Part shown: positions 1 to 5,105 of the stretch, in pieces
Layout: every line of letters starts with the position of its first letter
Position numbering within the stretch: the stretch's first letter is position 1
The notes under the pieces: model-generated
The model's input: the letters and a program-made list of their open reading frames with translations, nothing else
The model's database searches: none
Told to the model about the DNA's origin: nothing
Assembly (NCBI GenBank): GCA_023129675.1
Contig: JAGMBM010000082.1
Span: 1-5,105 of the forward strand
Length of the DNA stretch: 5,105 nt
From: Hadesarchaea archaeon
GTDB taxonomy: Archaea > Hadarchaeota > Hadarchaeia > Hadarchaeales > Hadarchaeaceae
Direction: 5' to 3'
Position numbers and translations under genes: made by a program

Positions 1-447
1 GATCATTGGTTTGGTCATCTTCGTTTCGTAGCGGAAGATATTGACGATCTGGTAGATTTTGATCGGGAGGTCGGCATGGGAGCGGATCCAGAGCGCGAAC
101 ATGGGATAAATGGAGGTTTCACTCGTCGGGCGCAACGCGAGCTTGACATCGAGCTTGTCCCGCCCGCCGTGCGTCACCCAGTAGACCTGCCCCTCGAACC
201 CCCGGATGTGCTCAGCTTCCTTCCTGAAGATGTTTTCGGGGATGAGCTGGGGAAAGAGTACCTCTTGATGGCCGCTCTGCTCAAGCAGCCCGCGCATGAT
301 TGCGAACACGAAATTGCGAAGCTTCAGCCCGTGGGGAAGCCAGACGAAGAGCCCTTTAACCGGGTAGCGGGTCTCCATGATGTCGGCACTGCGCAAGATG
401 CCGCTGAACCACTCGCTGAAGTTGTGTTGTAAACGTTCGCGTTTCAT
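1..447 (-). CDS. proS: Prolyl-tRNA synthetase, archaeal/eukaryotic type (N-terminal 149 residues, cut by window edge)
   Basis: This cytoplasmic class II aminoacyl-tRNA synthetase charges tRNA-Pro with proline. The visible 149 residues carry family landmarks in order: FSEWF at 10-14, RYPVKG at 27-32, the FPQLIPE stretch at 65-71, [10 protein letters not shown] at 76-85, YWVTHGG at 89-95, LRPTSET at 105-111 and the start of class II motif 2, FRYE, at 138-141. They resemble archaeal ProRS rather than the long bacterial form. The rest of the catalytic core, the anticodon-binding domain and the zinc-binding tail lie outside the window. The start is ATG at 447-445; the codon just before it is TAG, so no longer in-frame start exists. 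The N-terminus looks complete. The gene directly abuts the left end of an IS200/IS605-family element. Its present ribosome-binding site, GGGTG at 458-454, belongs to that element. Confidence 0.96.
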   Translation of the reverse strand, partial: MKRERLQHNFSEWFSGILRSADIMETRYPVKGLFVWLPHGLKLRNFVFAIMRGLLEQSGHQEVLFPQLIPENIFRKEAEHIRGFEGQVYWVTHGGRDKLDVKLALRPTSETSIYPMFALWIRSHADLPIKIYQIVNIFRYETKMTKPMI

Positions 448-453
448 CTAAAA

Positions 454-458
454 CACCC
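454..458 (-). promoter_or_regulatory. Present-day SD-like site of proS, supplied by the IS left end
   Basis: The minus strand reads GGGTG, then six bases (TTTTAG), then ATG. GGTG is a partial match to the archaeal consensus GGAGGTGATC. It appears to have replaced the better native GGTGA site now stranded at 1797-1801. It would be used only by transcripts starting upstream of about 460. Confidence 0.5.
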
Positions 459-466
459 AAAGGAGA

Positions 467-486
467 CCCCACCTTTTAAGGTGGGG
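467..486. repeat. Left-end hairpin of the IS element
   Basis: CCCCACCTT (467-475) and AAGGTGGGG (478-486) are perfect reverse complements around a 2-nt centre; as a folded strand the real loop would be about 6 nt. In IS200/IS605 elements such a structure is the strand-specific recognition site for TnpA. In the minus-strand sense it lies 20-39 nt ahead of the proS start codon and would sit in any longer proS leader. Its centre reads TTAAAA on the minus strand. Confidence 0.85.
474..479 (-). promoter_or_regulatory. Possible substitute TATA box for proS inside the element's left end
   Basis: The minus strand reads CTTAAAAGG across the centre of the left-end hairpin. Its centre is about 29 nt from the A of the proS ATG. 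Archaeal transcription starts some 25-27 nt from the TATA centre, which would give a nearly leaderless proS message starting near 450. No convincing BRE is visible. The sequence is part of a palindrome with its own transposition role, so this is only a candidate. Confidence 0.3.
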
Positions 487-566
487 AGGAATTGGGACTG
501 AATACTTTCGGCGACCTCTCCCCGAAAATCGCTTGAGAGCAAGTAGTTTGATAGAAATTGGTAGCC

Positions 567-1784
567 ATGCAGAAATGCCTCGTCTTGAATACGCTCCCAC
601 TGACCGAGATCAAGCGGGCGAAACTCAGAGAAACCTACGGCTCCTTCCTCCAGATGACCCAGAAATGCTTCGCTTTGGTCGAGACCAGCAAAGTCAAAAG
701 CAGCACCGAACTGCACCGCCTGACCTACCGCGAGCACCGAAAGCGGTTCGGCGTTGCAGCGCAGCTTGTATGCGAGGCCCGACGTTACGCCTGGGGAGTT
801 CGCAAGACCGCCAATCGGATTAACTATGTAATCGTCCGCTTCGACCGGCACCTCTTCAGCCTCAAAACCACTCGAAGGGGTAACCCAGCTCTGAGCGTTC
901 GCGCAAATTCCGAACGGGTTGGTCTGCCCATTGCTCAAGACGGGGGTTGGCGTCGGCTCCAAACCCACCTCGGGGCTGGCTGGGAGATTAGCTCCGTGAT
1001 TATGAAGTTCAATCTCAAGTTCCTCGTCGCCCTGCGAAAGGACGATCCACAGAAGCGAGAAAGCCCGAATGTGCTGGGGGTGGACATCAACGCTGGCAGC
1101 GTTGCCGTAACCATCCGTAGCGCCAAGGGCAAAGTACTGAAGCAACTCTATCTTGGGCAGGACTTGGCGAGGATGCAAGCGAAGTTTGAGCGACGAAGGG
1201 CGAAGCTTCAGGCCCATCGAGACACACATAGTCAAAGCAAAGCTGGCAAGAAGCTCAAGCGCTTCAGCCGACGGCAGCGGAACTACACGCGAACGCGATG
1301 CTGGCAGCTCGTGGGCGAGCTGGTCAAACTGGCAAAGCGGTTCGACGCCAGAATAGCAATCGAGCGCCTCAAATACCTGCGGAAGCGTCGGGGCGAGTGG
1401 GGCAAACGTTCGCGCAAGAAGGTGAACCGAATCCCCTACGGGTTCCTGCGGTTCGCCCTCGAACATAAAGCCGTGCAGGAAGGAATAACCATTGAAACCG
1501 TGAGCGCACGCTACACCTCGCAGACATGTCCCCGATGTGATCTCGTGAACAAAGCTAACCGCCGAAACTTCCATTATTTCAAGTGCATTCGATGCGGGTT
1601 CGAGGCAAATGCAGATCGAGTGGCTTCGCTTAACATCTGCCGCAGGGCGGGCGAACGTATGGTTACCTACGCTCAGGTTCCTGTGGTTGGCGGCGCAGTC
1701 AACCGCCGCGTCTTGTCCGATGATGGTGGTCGGCGACACTTGAATCACCTTGAGGGACAAGCCCCGTCCTTTAGGGCGGGGTAG
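567..1784 (+). CDS. tnpB: TnpB: RNA-guided RuvC-type nuclease of the IS element
   Basis: TnpB is the ancestor-type relative of Cas12. With an omega-RNA from the element's right end it cuts DNA beside a short target-adjacent motif. Numbering from the ATG at 567 (405 aa): RuvC-I Asp173 in LGVDIN, RuvC-II Glu266 in IAIER, a four-Cys zinc finger (CPRC at 321-324, CIRC at 340-343), and RuvC-III Asp350 in ANADRVASLNI. All catalytic and zinc residues are present, the length is normal and there is no frameshift, so it should be active. The tail ends APSFRAG and runs into the right-end hairpin. A TTG at 558 could add three residues, but ATG followed by QKCL looks like the usual TnpB N-terminus. No strong SD or TATA box is visible between 487 and 566. 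Confidence 0.95.
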   Translation: MQKCLVLNTLPLTEIKRAKLRETYGSFLQMTQKCFALVETSKVKSSTELHRLTYREHRKRFGVAAQLVCEARRYAWGVRKTANRINYVIVRFDRHLFSLKTTRRGNPALSVRANSERVGLPIAQDGGWRRLQTHLGAGWEISSVIMKFNLKFLVALRKDDPQKRESPNVLGVDINAGSVAVTIRSAKGKVLKQLYLGQDLARMQAKFERRRAKLQAHRDTHSQSKAGKKLKRFSRRQRNYTRTRCWQLVGELVKLAKRFDARIAIERLKYLRKRRGEWGKRSRKKVNRIPYGFLRFALEHKAVQEGITIETVSARYTSQTCPRCDLVNKANRRNFHYFKCIRCGFEANADRVASLNICRRAGERMVTYAQVPVVGGAVNRRVLSDDGGRRHLNHLEGQAPSFRAG

Positions 1785-1809
1785 TTGACACCAATTTCAC
1801 CAGCTTATA
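1685..1809 (+). ncRNA. Predicted omega-RNA (reRNA) of TnpB: scaffold about 1685-1789, guide from about 1790
   Basis: In this family the 3' end of tnpB also encodes the guide RNA scaffold, which ends at the element's right end; flanking DNA supplies the guide. A structured tail is visible here. CTTGTCC (1712-1718) pairs perfectly with GGACAAG (1755-1761), and this 7-bp stem directly abuts the right-end hairpin (1762-1781), allowing coaxial stacking. Further upstream, GGTTG/CAACC (1685-1689, 1700-1704) and GCGGC/GCCGC (1690-1694, 1705-1709) are alternative stems. The guide would start ACCAATTTCACC, which is native sequence upstream of proS. The 5' end of the RNA is unknown and probably lies further upstream. 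The existence of the RNA is inferred from the family; the stems are seen. Confidence 0.65.
1762..1781. repeat. Right-end hairpin of the IS element
   Basis: CCCCGTCC (1762-1769), loop TTTA, GGGCGGGG (1774-1781): an 8-bp stem with one G-T wobble as RNA on the plus strand. The tnpB stop codon (TAG, 1782-1784) follows immediately. It serves as the right-end recognition palindrome and the terminal hairpin of the omega-RNA. It shares the CCCC...GGGG outline of the left hairpin but not its exact sequence. Confidence 0.85.
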
Positions 1810-1834
1810 CATTCACCGAACTTGGGTTTAAATA
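1797..1834 (-). promoter_or_regulatory. Stranded native proS promoter and SD
   Basis: The minus strand carries TATTTAAA (1834-1827) and then GGTGA (1801-1797). If 448-1789 is removed, GGTGA falls 7 nt before the proS ATG and the TATA centre about 40 nt before it. Predicted transcription would start near 1804, giving a leader of about 15 nt. That is ordinary archaeal spacing, and nothing else on the minus strand nearby would need these signals. The box is near-palindromic and reads TTTAAATA on the plus strand, so direction is not proven by the box alone. This 85-bp stretch between the element and the M24 peptidase holds no gene. Confidence 0.65.
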
Positions 1835-1874
1835 CAGATCGAAGATTTAGTCGTAATCAAGTGTATAATAGGAA

Positions 1875-2948
1875 TCATGGTTGTTTTGTGAGTAGCTTAC
1901 ACCTATCTTTTGTCACCAGCACCATGTCCTCCCAACGGGCGCCACCCAAACGTGGCACATATATGCCGGGCTCGACAGTGATGACCATTCCCTTGCGCAA
2001 GATATCTTTCGAGTCCGGAGCTAGACCCGGTGGTTCGTGGATATCCGTACCGACGCCGTGCCCCATGCCATGCGGGCAATACTTGGCGTAGCCGGAGCGG
2101 GAAATCACGGCACGCGCGGCCCTGTCGACCTCTCTAACTTTCATACCATCACGAACTCGCGCTATCCCAGAAGTCTGCGCACGCTTGACGATTTCAATCA
2201 GCTTGAGCTGTTTTTTAGTCGGCGAAAGGGCATAGGTCCGCGTCATGTCGGAGACGTAGCCCTCACAAATAGCACCCAAATCGATGACCAAGAGTTCCCC
2301 CCGCTTCAGCCGTTTCCTCGTCGCGCTAGCATGGGGTAACCAAGAATTTCTGCCCGACGCGACAATCGTGGGAAACGGTGTACCCTCGGAGCCAGCTATT
2401 CTCATCACGCGCTCGGCTTCCGCGGCAACCTCCAGCTCGGTTCGGCCAACCGCAACCGACTCCGCTGCGCAACGCATGCCATTCATAGCTATCTTTGCAG
2501 CCCTTTGCAGCAAGGTCACTTCTTCCTTCGACTTTATCTTCCGGAGCTTGAGCATGAGTTCTGGTAGCTCGCGGTAGCTCGCCGCGTAGGCAGCCCGTAA
2601 TTTCCGCACGAACTCTCTCCCCCCGCGATCATAGCCAACGGCTCGGGCACCGAACTCTCGCAGGCAATCAACGAGGAGTTGCCGGGGCTCGCAAAAGCTT
2701 ACCCGCTCTCCGGGTCGCAGGGGGGTCCTCCACCTTGAAAAGGCCCGAACATCGCGAATCCAGCCTTCTCTCTTGGCTTGGTCGAGCTCGAGCCTGCTGC
2801 AGATGAGCACGGGAGCTCCATCGGCGGGGACGATCACCGCCTTTGCCGCCGTCGTACCCGCTAGGTAGCGAGTGTTCTGGAGGGCTAGAAATGCGTCCAG
2901 CCCACGTTTGACAAGTTCAACCTTCAATTTCTTAATATGTTTTCTCAA
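1875..2948 (-). CDS. M24 family metallopeptidase, Xaa-Pro aminopeptidase/dipeptidase type
   Basis: Family members release the residue before proline (Xaa-Pro aminopeptidase) or split Xaa-Pro dipeptides (prolidase) using two metal ions in the cytoplasm. The 357 residues show the usual two parts: an N-terminal creatinase-like domain (about 1-130, with KRGLDAFLALQNTRYLAG near the start) and a pita-bread catalytic domain (about 135-357). The metal ligands all appear: Asp223 in VIDLGA, Asp234 in VSDMTRTYA, His297 in HGMGHGVG, Glu326 in ITVEPGIY and Glu340 in RWEDMV. His206 and HEPP (304-307) are also typical. Start: no ATG fits; TTG at 2948 lies two codons after an in-frame stop and follows GGTTGA, giving a normal N-terminus. 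Substrate choice between dipeptides and longer peptides cannot be read from sequence. It lies upstream of proS on the same strand. Confidence 0.92.
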   Translation of the reverse strand: MRKHIKKLKVELVKRGLDAFLALQNTRYLAGTTAAKAVIVPADGAPVLICSRLELDQAKREGWIRDVRAFSRWRTPLRPGERVSFCEPRQLLVDCLREFGARAVGYDRGGREFVRKLRAAYAASYRELPELMLKLRKIKSKEEVTLLQRAAKIAMNGMRCAAESVAVGRTELEVAAEAERVMRIAGSEGTPFPTIVASGRNSWLPHASATRKRLKRGELLVIDLGAICEGYVSDMTRTYALSPTKKQLKLIEIVKRAQTSGIARVRDGMKVREVDRAARAVISRSGYAKYCPHGMGHGVGTDIHEPPGLAPDSKDILRKGMVITVEPGIYVPRLGGARWEDMVLVTKDRCKLLTKQP

Positions 2949-2995
2949 ATTTCAACCCGCTCAATCTTTAGGTTGCGGGGTAAAAATGTTCTCCG
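2949..2995. promoter_or_regulatory. Divergent spacer between the M24 peptidase and methyltransferase genes
   Basis: The 47-bp spacer must serve both genes. For the minus-strand peptidase, CATTTTTAC (2988-2980) is a plausible TATA box that would start transcription near 2957, just before GGTTGA (2957-2952) and the TTG start. For the plus-strand methyltransferase there is no clear SD. A weak TATA candidate, TTAATATG (2932-2939), lies inside the peptidase gene. CCCGC (2956-2960) and GCGGG (2975-2979) could form a small stem. Assignments are tentative. Confidence 0.35.
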
Positions 2996-3526
2996 ATGGC
3001 CGCCCGCAAACTCGAGCTGAGACGGCGTTACGGCGAAACCGCGCCCGTGTATGAACGGCGTTACGAGCAAATCCAGCGCGAGAAGTACGAAATCGTCACC
3101 GAGAATCTCCCCCGGGTTGGTAAAGTTCTCGACTTGGGTTGCGGAACGGGTATGCTCTTAAACGAACTCGCGCGGCGAAGCGGGTTCGTGGTCGGCATAG
3201 ATTCATCGCCAGAGATGTTAGAGCTGGCGAGGAAACGGAGGAGTAGCGCGGCGCTCGTGCTCGCGGATGCCGATCACTTGCCGTTTGCAGATCGCAGCTT
3301 TGACGCGGTGGTCTCGGTAACCCTGCTTCAGAACATGCCGAATCCAGCGGCAACGGTGCGGGAGGTCGCGCGGGTCATAAAGCCCGAGGGGATCGTGATC
3401 ATGACTACCCTCAAGCACAAACACTCGCTAGGCGAGCTTGAGCGCTGGATTCGGACAGCTGGTTTCAAGCCGCTCAGTTCAGGTGGGGTTGGCAGGGAAG
3501 ATGTCTTTTGCATCGCGAGACGATAG
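2996..3526 (+). CDS. Class I SAM-dependent methyltransferase, small (176 aa), substrate unknown
   Basis: A cytoplasmic methyltransferase with a Rossmann fold. Motif I VLDLGCGTG (44-52) binds SAM; the acidic residue after strand 2 is Asp69 in GIDSSPEML; motif II is ADADHLPF (90-97); SFDAVVSV (101-108) is the strand-4 motif; IKPEG (128-132) replaces the common LKPGG. The N-terminal RRYGETAPVYERRY matches the Ubie/COG2226-like group, in which the SAM-binding core is nearly the whole protein; the C-terminal part here is short (about 45 residues) with no added substrate domain. ATG 2996 is the only in-frame ATG after the stop at 2981-2983. It has no SD, so the message may be leaderless. The gene after it appears to have its own promoter, so a role in NAD salvage should not be assumed. 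Confidence 0.88.
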   Translation: MAARKLELRRRYGETAPVYERRYEQIQREKYEIVTENLPRVGKVLDLGCGTGMLLNELARRSGFVVGIDSSPEMLELARKRRSSAALVLADADHLPFADRSFDAVVSVTLLQNMPNPAATVREVARVIKPEGIVIMTTLKHKHSLGELERWIRTAGFKPLSSGGVGREDVFCIARR

Positions 3527-3532
3527 CTGAAG

Positions 3533-3540
3533 TTTTTATG
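3533..3540 (+). promoter_or_regulatory. Putative TATA box for the pncA-pncB pair
   Basis: TTTTTATG lies in a 38-bp spacer, with its centre about 28 nt before the ATG at 3565. This spacing predicts transcription starting within a few bases of the start codon, so a leaderless or very short-leader message. The GAGGG at 3560-3564 touches the ATG and is too close to act as a normal SD, which fits that reading. No strong BRE is seen. Confidence 0.45.
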
Positions 3541-3564
3541 CTTTGGCCTAAACTTTATTGAGGG

Positions 3565-4113
3565 ATGCGATTGAAGCTAGCCGTTATCGTGATCGACATG
3601 CTCAAAGACTTCGTTGGGGGTAAGTTGGGATTTGAGCGGGCCAAGACGATATTCCCAAACATCAGACGATTGCTCGATTTCGCCCACAAGCGAGGCATTG
3701 CGGTAATCTACGTCTGCGACGCCCACTCACATGAGGATCCCGAACTCAAACTGTGGGGGGAACACGCAATGGCCGGGAGCGAGGGTGCGCAGGTGGTGCC
3801 AGAACTCAAGCCCACGAAAAAGGACAGCGTTCTAGAGAAGCGTGCCTACGATATCTTCTTTAACACGGAACTGGATGAGATGCTTCGCGGGATAGGCGTG
3901 AAGAGGCTCTTGCTAACGGGCGTGGTGACGGAAATCTGCGTACAAAACTCCGCCGCCGGGGCATTCCTCCGCGGTTATGAGGTAACAGTGGCCAAGGATT
4001 GCGTGGCCTCGCCAGACGAGAGTGCCCACCGGGCCTCGCTTGAGTACATGAAGCGCATTTACGGAGCAAGGATAACCACTTCGAAAGAGTTCATTAAAAG
4101 CGGGGGGGGATGA
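3565..4113 (+). CDS. pncA: Nicotinamidase-type cysteine hydrolase (isochorismatase fold)
   Basis: Nicotinamidase hydrolyses nicotinamide to nicotinate and ammonia, the first step of NAD salvage by the Preiss-Handler route. The 182 residues carry the full family triad: Asp11 in VIDMLKDFV, Lys92 in LEKRAYDIFFNTEL and nucleophile Cys125 in TGVVTEICVQNSA, with the cis-peptide segment just before it. Asp52, His54 and His67 (CDAHSH, WGEHAM) are placed as the metal ligands of nicotinamidases, and GSEGAQVVPEL (71-81) also fits that subgroup better than isochorismatases. The next gene, nicotinate phosphoribosyltransferase, uses the product and starts one base after this stop, which strongly supports the assignment. 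The coding end is a run of eight G (4102-4109) encoding Gly-Gly-Gly. A TTG at 3571 is an unlikely alternative start. Confidence 0.88.
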   Translation: MRLKLAVIVIDMLKDFVGGKLGFERAKTIFPNIRRLLDFAHKRGIAVIYVCDAHSHEDPELKLWGEHAMAGSEGAQVVPELKPTKKDSVLEKRAYDIFFNTELDEMLRGIGVKRLLLTGVVTEICVQNSAAGAFLRGYEVTVAKDCVASPDESAHRASLEYMKRIYGARITTSKEFIKSGGG

Positions 4114-4117
4114 GGTG
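4102..4117 (+). promoter_or_regulatory. G-run acting as SD across the pncA-pncB stop/start junction
   Basis: Eight G (4102-4109), then ATGAG, then the GTG start at 4115-4117. The G-rich run sits 5 nt before the start and can pair with the pyrimidine-rich end of 16S rRNA, though the match to GGAGGTGATC is imperfect. The pncA stop TGA (4111-4113) falls between this site and the GTG, so ribosomes ending pncA would be placed to start pncB. Confidence 0.55.
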
Positions 4118-5105
4118 CGATCTTTCCATGTGGCGTCGGATGAAGAGATCAAGCGCGGCAGAACAACTGATGTTTACTTCGCACGCACTAAGCAAATCCT
4201 CGACGCCAAAGGGTTAAACAAGGTCAAAGTCGTTGCCGAGGTGACGGCGAATAACTTGCCGCGCGATTGGCAGTGGGGGGTGCTCTGTGGAGTCGATGAG
4301 GTCGCCAAGCTTTTTGAAGGGCACTCCGTCGATGTTTACGCGATGCCAGAGGGAAGCGTCTTCCGCCCGCAGGACCACCTTGGGATGCGAATACCCGTGG
4401 TAGTGATCGAGGGACCATACGGGGAGTTCTGCGAACTCGAGACACCCTTGCTGGGGTTGCTCTGTCAAGTCTCGGGGATGGCGACGATGGCAGCTAGGCT
4501 AAGAAAAATCGTCGGCAACAAACTCCTCGTATCTTTCGGTATCCGGCGAGCGCACCCGGCACTCGCCCCCTTGCTCGACCGCACTGCTTACATTGGGGGG
4601 TTCGATGGGGTTTCGAGCTTGGTAGGGGCGAAGGCAATCGGGAAGGAACCGATGGGTACGATGCCCCACTCCCTGATAATAGCATTCGGCGATCAGGTCA
4701 AGGCTTGGCGAGCATTCGACGAGGTGATGCCCCAGAGGGTACCCCGGATAGTGCTTGTGGACACCTACTTTGATGAAAAAATTGAGTCACTCATGGCAGC
4801 TGAGGCACTCGGCAAGCGGTTGCACGGCGTTAGGCTAGATACTCCAGGCTCGAGGAAAGGCGATTTTGCGGAAATAGTTAGGGAGGTCCGGTGGGAGCTC
4901 GATACCAGGGGCTATGGTCACGTCAAGATAATGGTTTCTGGTGGGGTCAACGATAATAACATAAAGGGTCTAGCCGAGGCCGGAGCTGATGGTTTTGGTG
5001 TCGGGACCTCTATAACCAATTCACCGACAATCGATTTCGCGATGGACATCGTCGAGCTTAAAGGCAAACCGGTTGCAAAACGCGGCAAGCTTGGGGGCCG
5101 AAAAC
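4115..5105 (+). CDS. pncB: Nicotinate phosphoribosyltransferase, archaeal type (C-terminus beyond the window)
   Basis: The enzyme joins nicotinate and PRPP to give nicotinate mononucleotide, the second step of NAD salvage after the preceding nicotinamidase. 330 codons are open to the window end with no stop. From GTG 4115: FHVASDEEIKRG near the start, then VYFART (20-25), YAMPEG (75-80), ETPLLGLLCQVSG (109-121), FGIRRAHP (141-148), GTMPHSLI (181-188) with His185 as the expected catalytic histidine, VLVDTY (213-218), RLDTPGSRKGDF (240-251), MVSGG (273-277), GVGTS (295-299) and KRGKLGGRK (322-330). From memory this closely tracks the Thermoplasma enzyme of about 390 residues, so roughly 60 residues including a zinc-binding tail are missing. 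The GTG start lies one base after the upstream stop and follows a G-rich SD, suggesting translational coupling. GTG 4130 is a weaker alternative. Confidence 0.93.
   Translation, partial: MRSFHVASDEEIKRGRTTDVYFARTKQILDAKGLNKVKVVAEVTANNLPRDWQWGVLCGVDEVAKLFEGHSVDVYAMPEGSVFRPQDHLGMRIPVVVIEGPYGEFCELETPLLGLLCQVSGMATMAARLRKIVGNKLLVSFGIRRAHPALAPLLDRTAYIGGFDGVSSLVGAKAIGKEPMGTMPHSLIIAFGDQVKAWRAFDEVMPQRVPRIVLVDTYFDEKIESLMAAEALGKRLHGVRLDTPGSRKGDFAEIVREVRWELDTRGYGHVKIMVSGGVNDNNIKGLAEAGADGFGVGTSITNSPTIDFAMDIVELKGKPVAKRGKLGGRK

Larger units (their letters stand above)
448..1789 (+). mobile_element. TnpB-only IS200/IS605-family (IS1341-type) element, about 1.34 kb
   Basis: Seen directly: one tnpB gene, an almost perfect 20-nt hairpin near the left end (467-486) and a similar hairpin at the right end (1762-1781) that overlaps the tnpB stop codon. 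This is the classic arrangement of the family, which has subterminal palindromes instead of terminal inverted repeats and makes no target duplication. No tnpA (Y1 transposase) is present, so movement would need a TnpA in trans. The ends are inferred. The left end is placed after TTCAT (443-447), 19 nt before the hairpin foot, matching the spacing known for IS608. The right end is placed after TTGAC (1785-1789), 8 nt past the right hairpin. This choice also rebuilds a good proS leader in the empty site. Each end could be wrong by a few bases. Confidence 0.85.

Noticed and set aside
76..432. 118-codon plus-strand open frame
   Set aside because: It is opposite proS, whose minus-strand frame carries clear synthetase motifs.
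1685..1709. Possible pseudoknot from interleaved GGTTG/CAACC and GCGGC/GCCGC
   Set aside because: The order is right for a pseudoknot, but the connecting loops would be zero nt long, so both stems cannot form together. They are better treated as competing hairpins.
444..1760. 438-codon open frame antisense to tnpB, whose TGA overlaps the proS ATG (ATGA)
   Set aside because: It starts at TTG, shows no recognisable domain, and lies opposite a tnpB with every catalytic and zinc residue intact. The native GGTGA at 1801-1797 does not lead into this frame. The ATGA overlap with proS is curious but most likely follows from insertion at the start codon.
448..1789. CRISPR array or Cas12-type locus
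   Set aside because: The nuclease resembles Cas12 only through shared TnpB ancestry. There are no direct repeats or spacers; the flanking palindromes are IS200/IS605 ends.
1861..1870. AT-rich GTGTATAATA as an alternative proS TATA box
   Set aside because: It would lie about 75 nt from the rebuilt proS start, whereas TATTTAAA at 1834-1827 is at a normal distance ahead of the GGTGA site.
1822..2577. Several plus-strand open frames of 89-100 codons opposite the M24 peptidase
   Set aside because: The minus strand encodes all five metal ligands of M24 in one frame, so these are shadows. The plus-strand reading of the TATA-like box at 1827-1834 has no gene to drive.
3096..3513. Minus-strand open frames of 61-85 codons opposite the methyltransferase
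   Set aside because: The plus-strand frame has the complete SAM-binding motif series, and the opposite frames show nothing recognisable.
4214..4685. Minus-strand open frames of 63-84 codons opposite pncB
   Set aside because: The plus strand has one continuous frame with phosphoribosyltransferase motifs that runs off the window end.

Overview
The window looks archaeal. Prolyl-tRNA synthetase is of the archaeal/eukaryotic type, nicotinate phosphoribosyltransferase is of the Thermoplasma type, the putative promoters are archaeal TATA boxes, and ribosome-binding sites are of the GGTG/GGTGA kind. The lineage cannot be fixed from the sequence alone.

Layout. 1-447 (minus) is the N-terminal part of proS, cut by the window edge. 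About 448-1789 is a TnpB-only IS200/IS605 (IS1341-type) element. It has subterminal hairpins at 467-486 and 1762-1781, one intact tnpB (plus strand, 567-1784) and a predicted overlapping omega-RNA at its right end. 1790-1874 is a short spacer carrying a TATA box and a Shine-Dalgarno (SD) sequence that face proS. 1875-2948 (minus) is an M24 metallopeptidase of the Xaa-Pro type. After a 47-bp divergent spacer come a small SAM-dependent methyltransferase (2996-3526, plus), a nicotinamidase-type cysteine hydrolase (3565-4113, plus) and nicotinate phosphoribosyltransferase (4115 to beyond the window end, plus).

How the genes fit together. The last two genes are one base apart and form consecutive steps of nicotinamide salvage: nicotinamide to nicotinate to nicotinate mononucleotide. 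The M24 peptidase and proS run in the same direction and share a loose proline theme. The methyltransferase has no evident link to its neighbours.

Main observation. The element seems to have inserted exactly at the proS start codon. Joining 447 to 1790 in silico restores a standard archaeal leader: TATTTAAA, about 40 nt, GGTGA, 7 nt, ATG. In that empty site the putative target motif TTCAT is the reverse complement of the first five bases of proS (ATGAA). The sequence after the element's right end, which would serve as the omega-RNA guide, matches the proS leader. The element thus separates the native promoter of an essential gene from its coding region by about 1.34 kb, and its own left end would now have to supply proS initiation signals.
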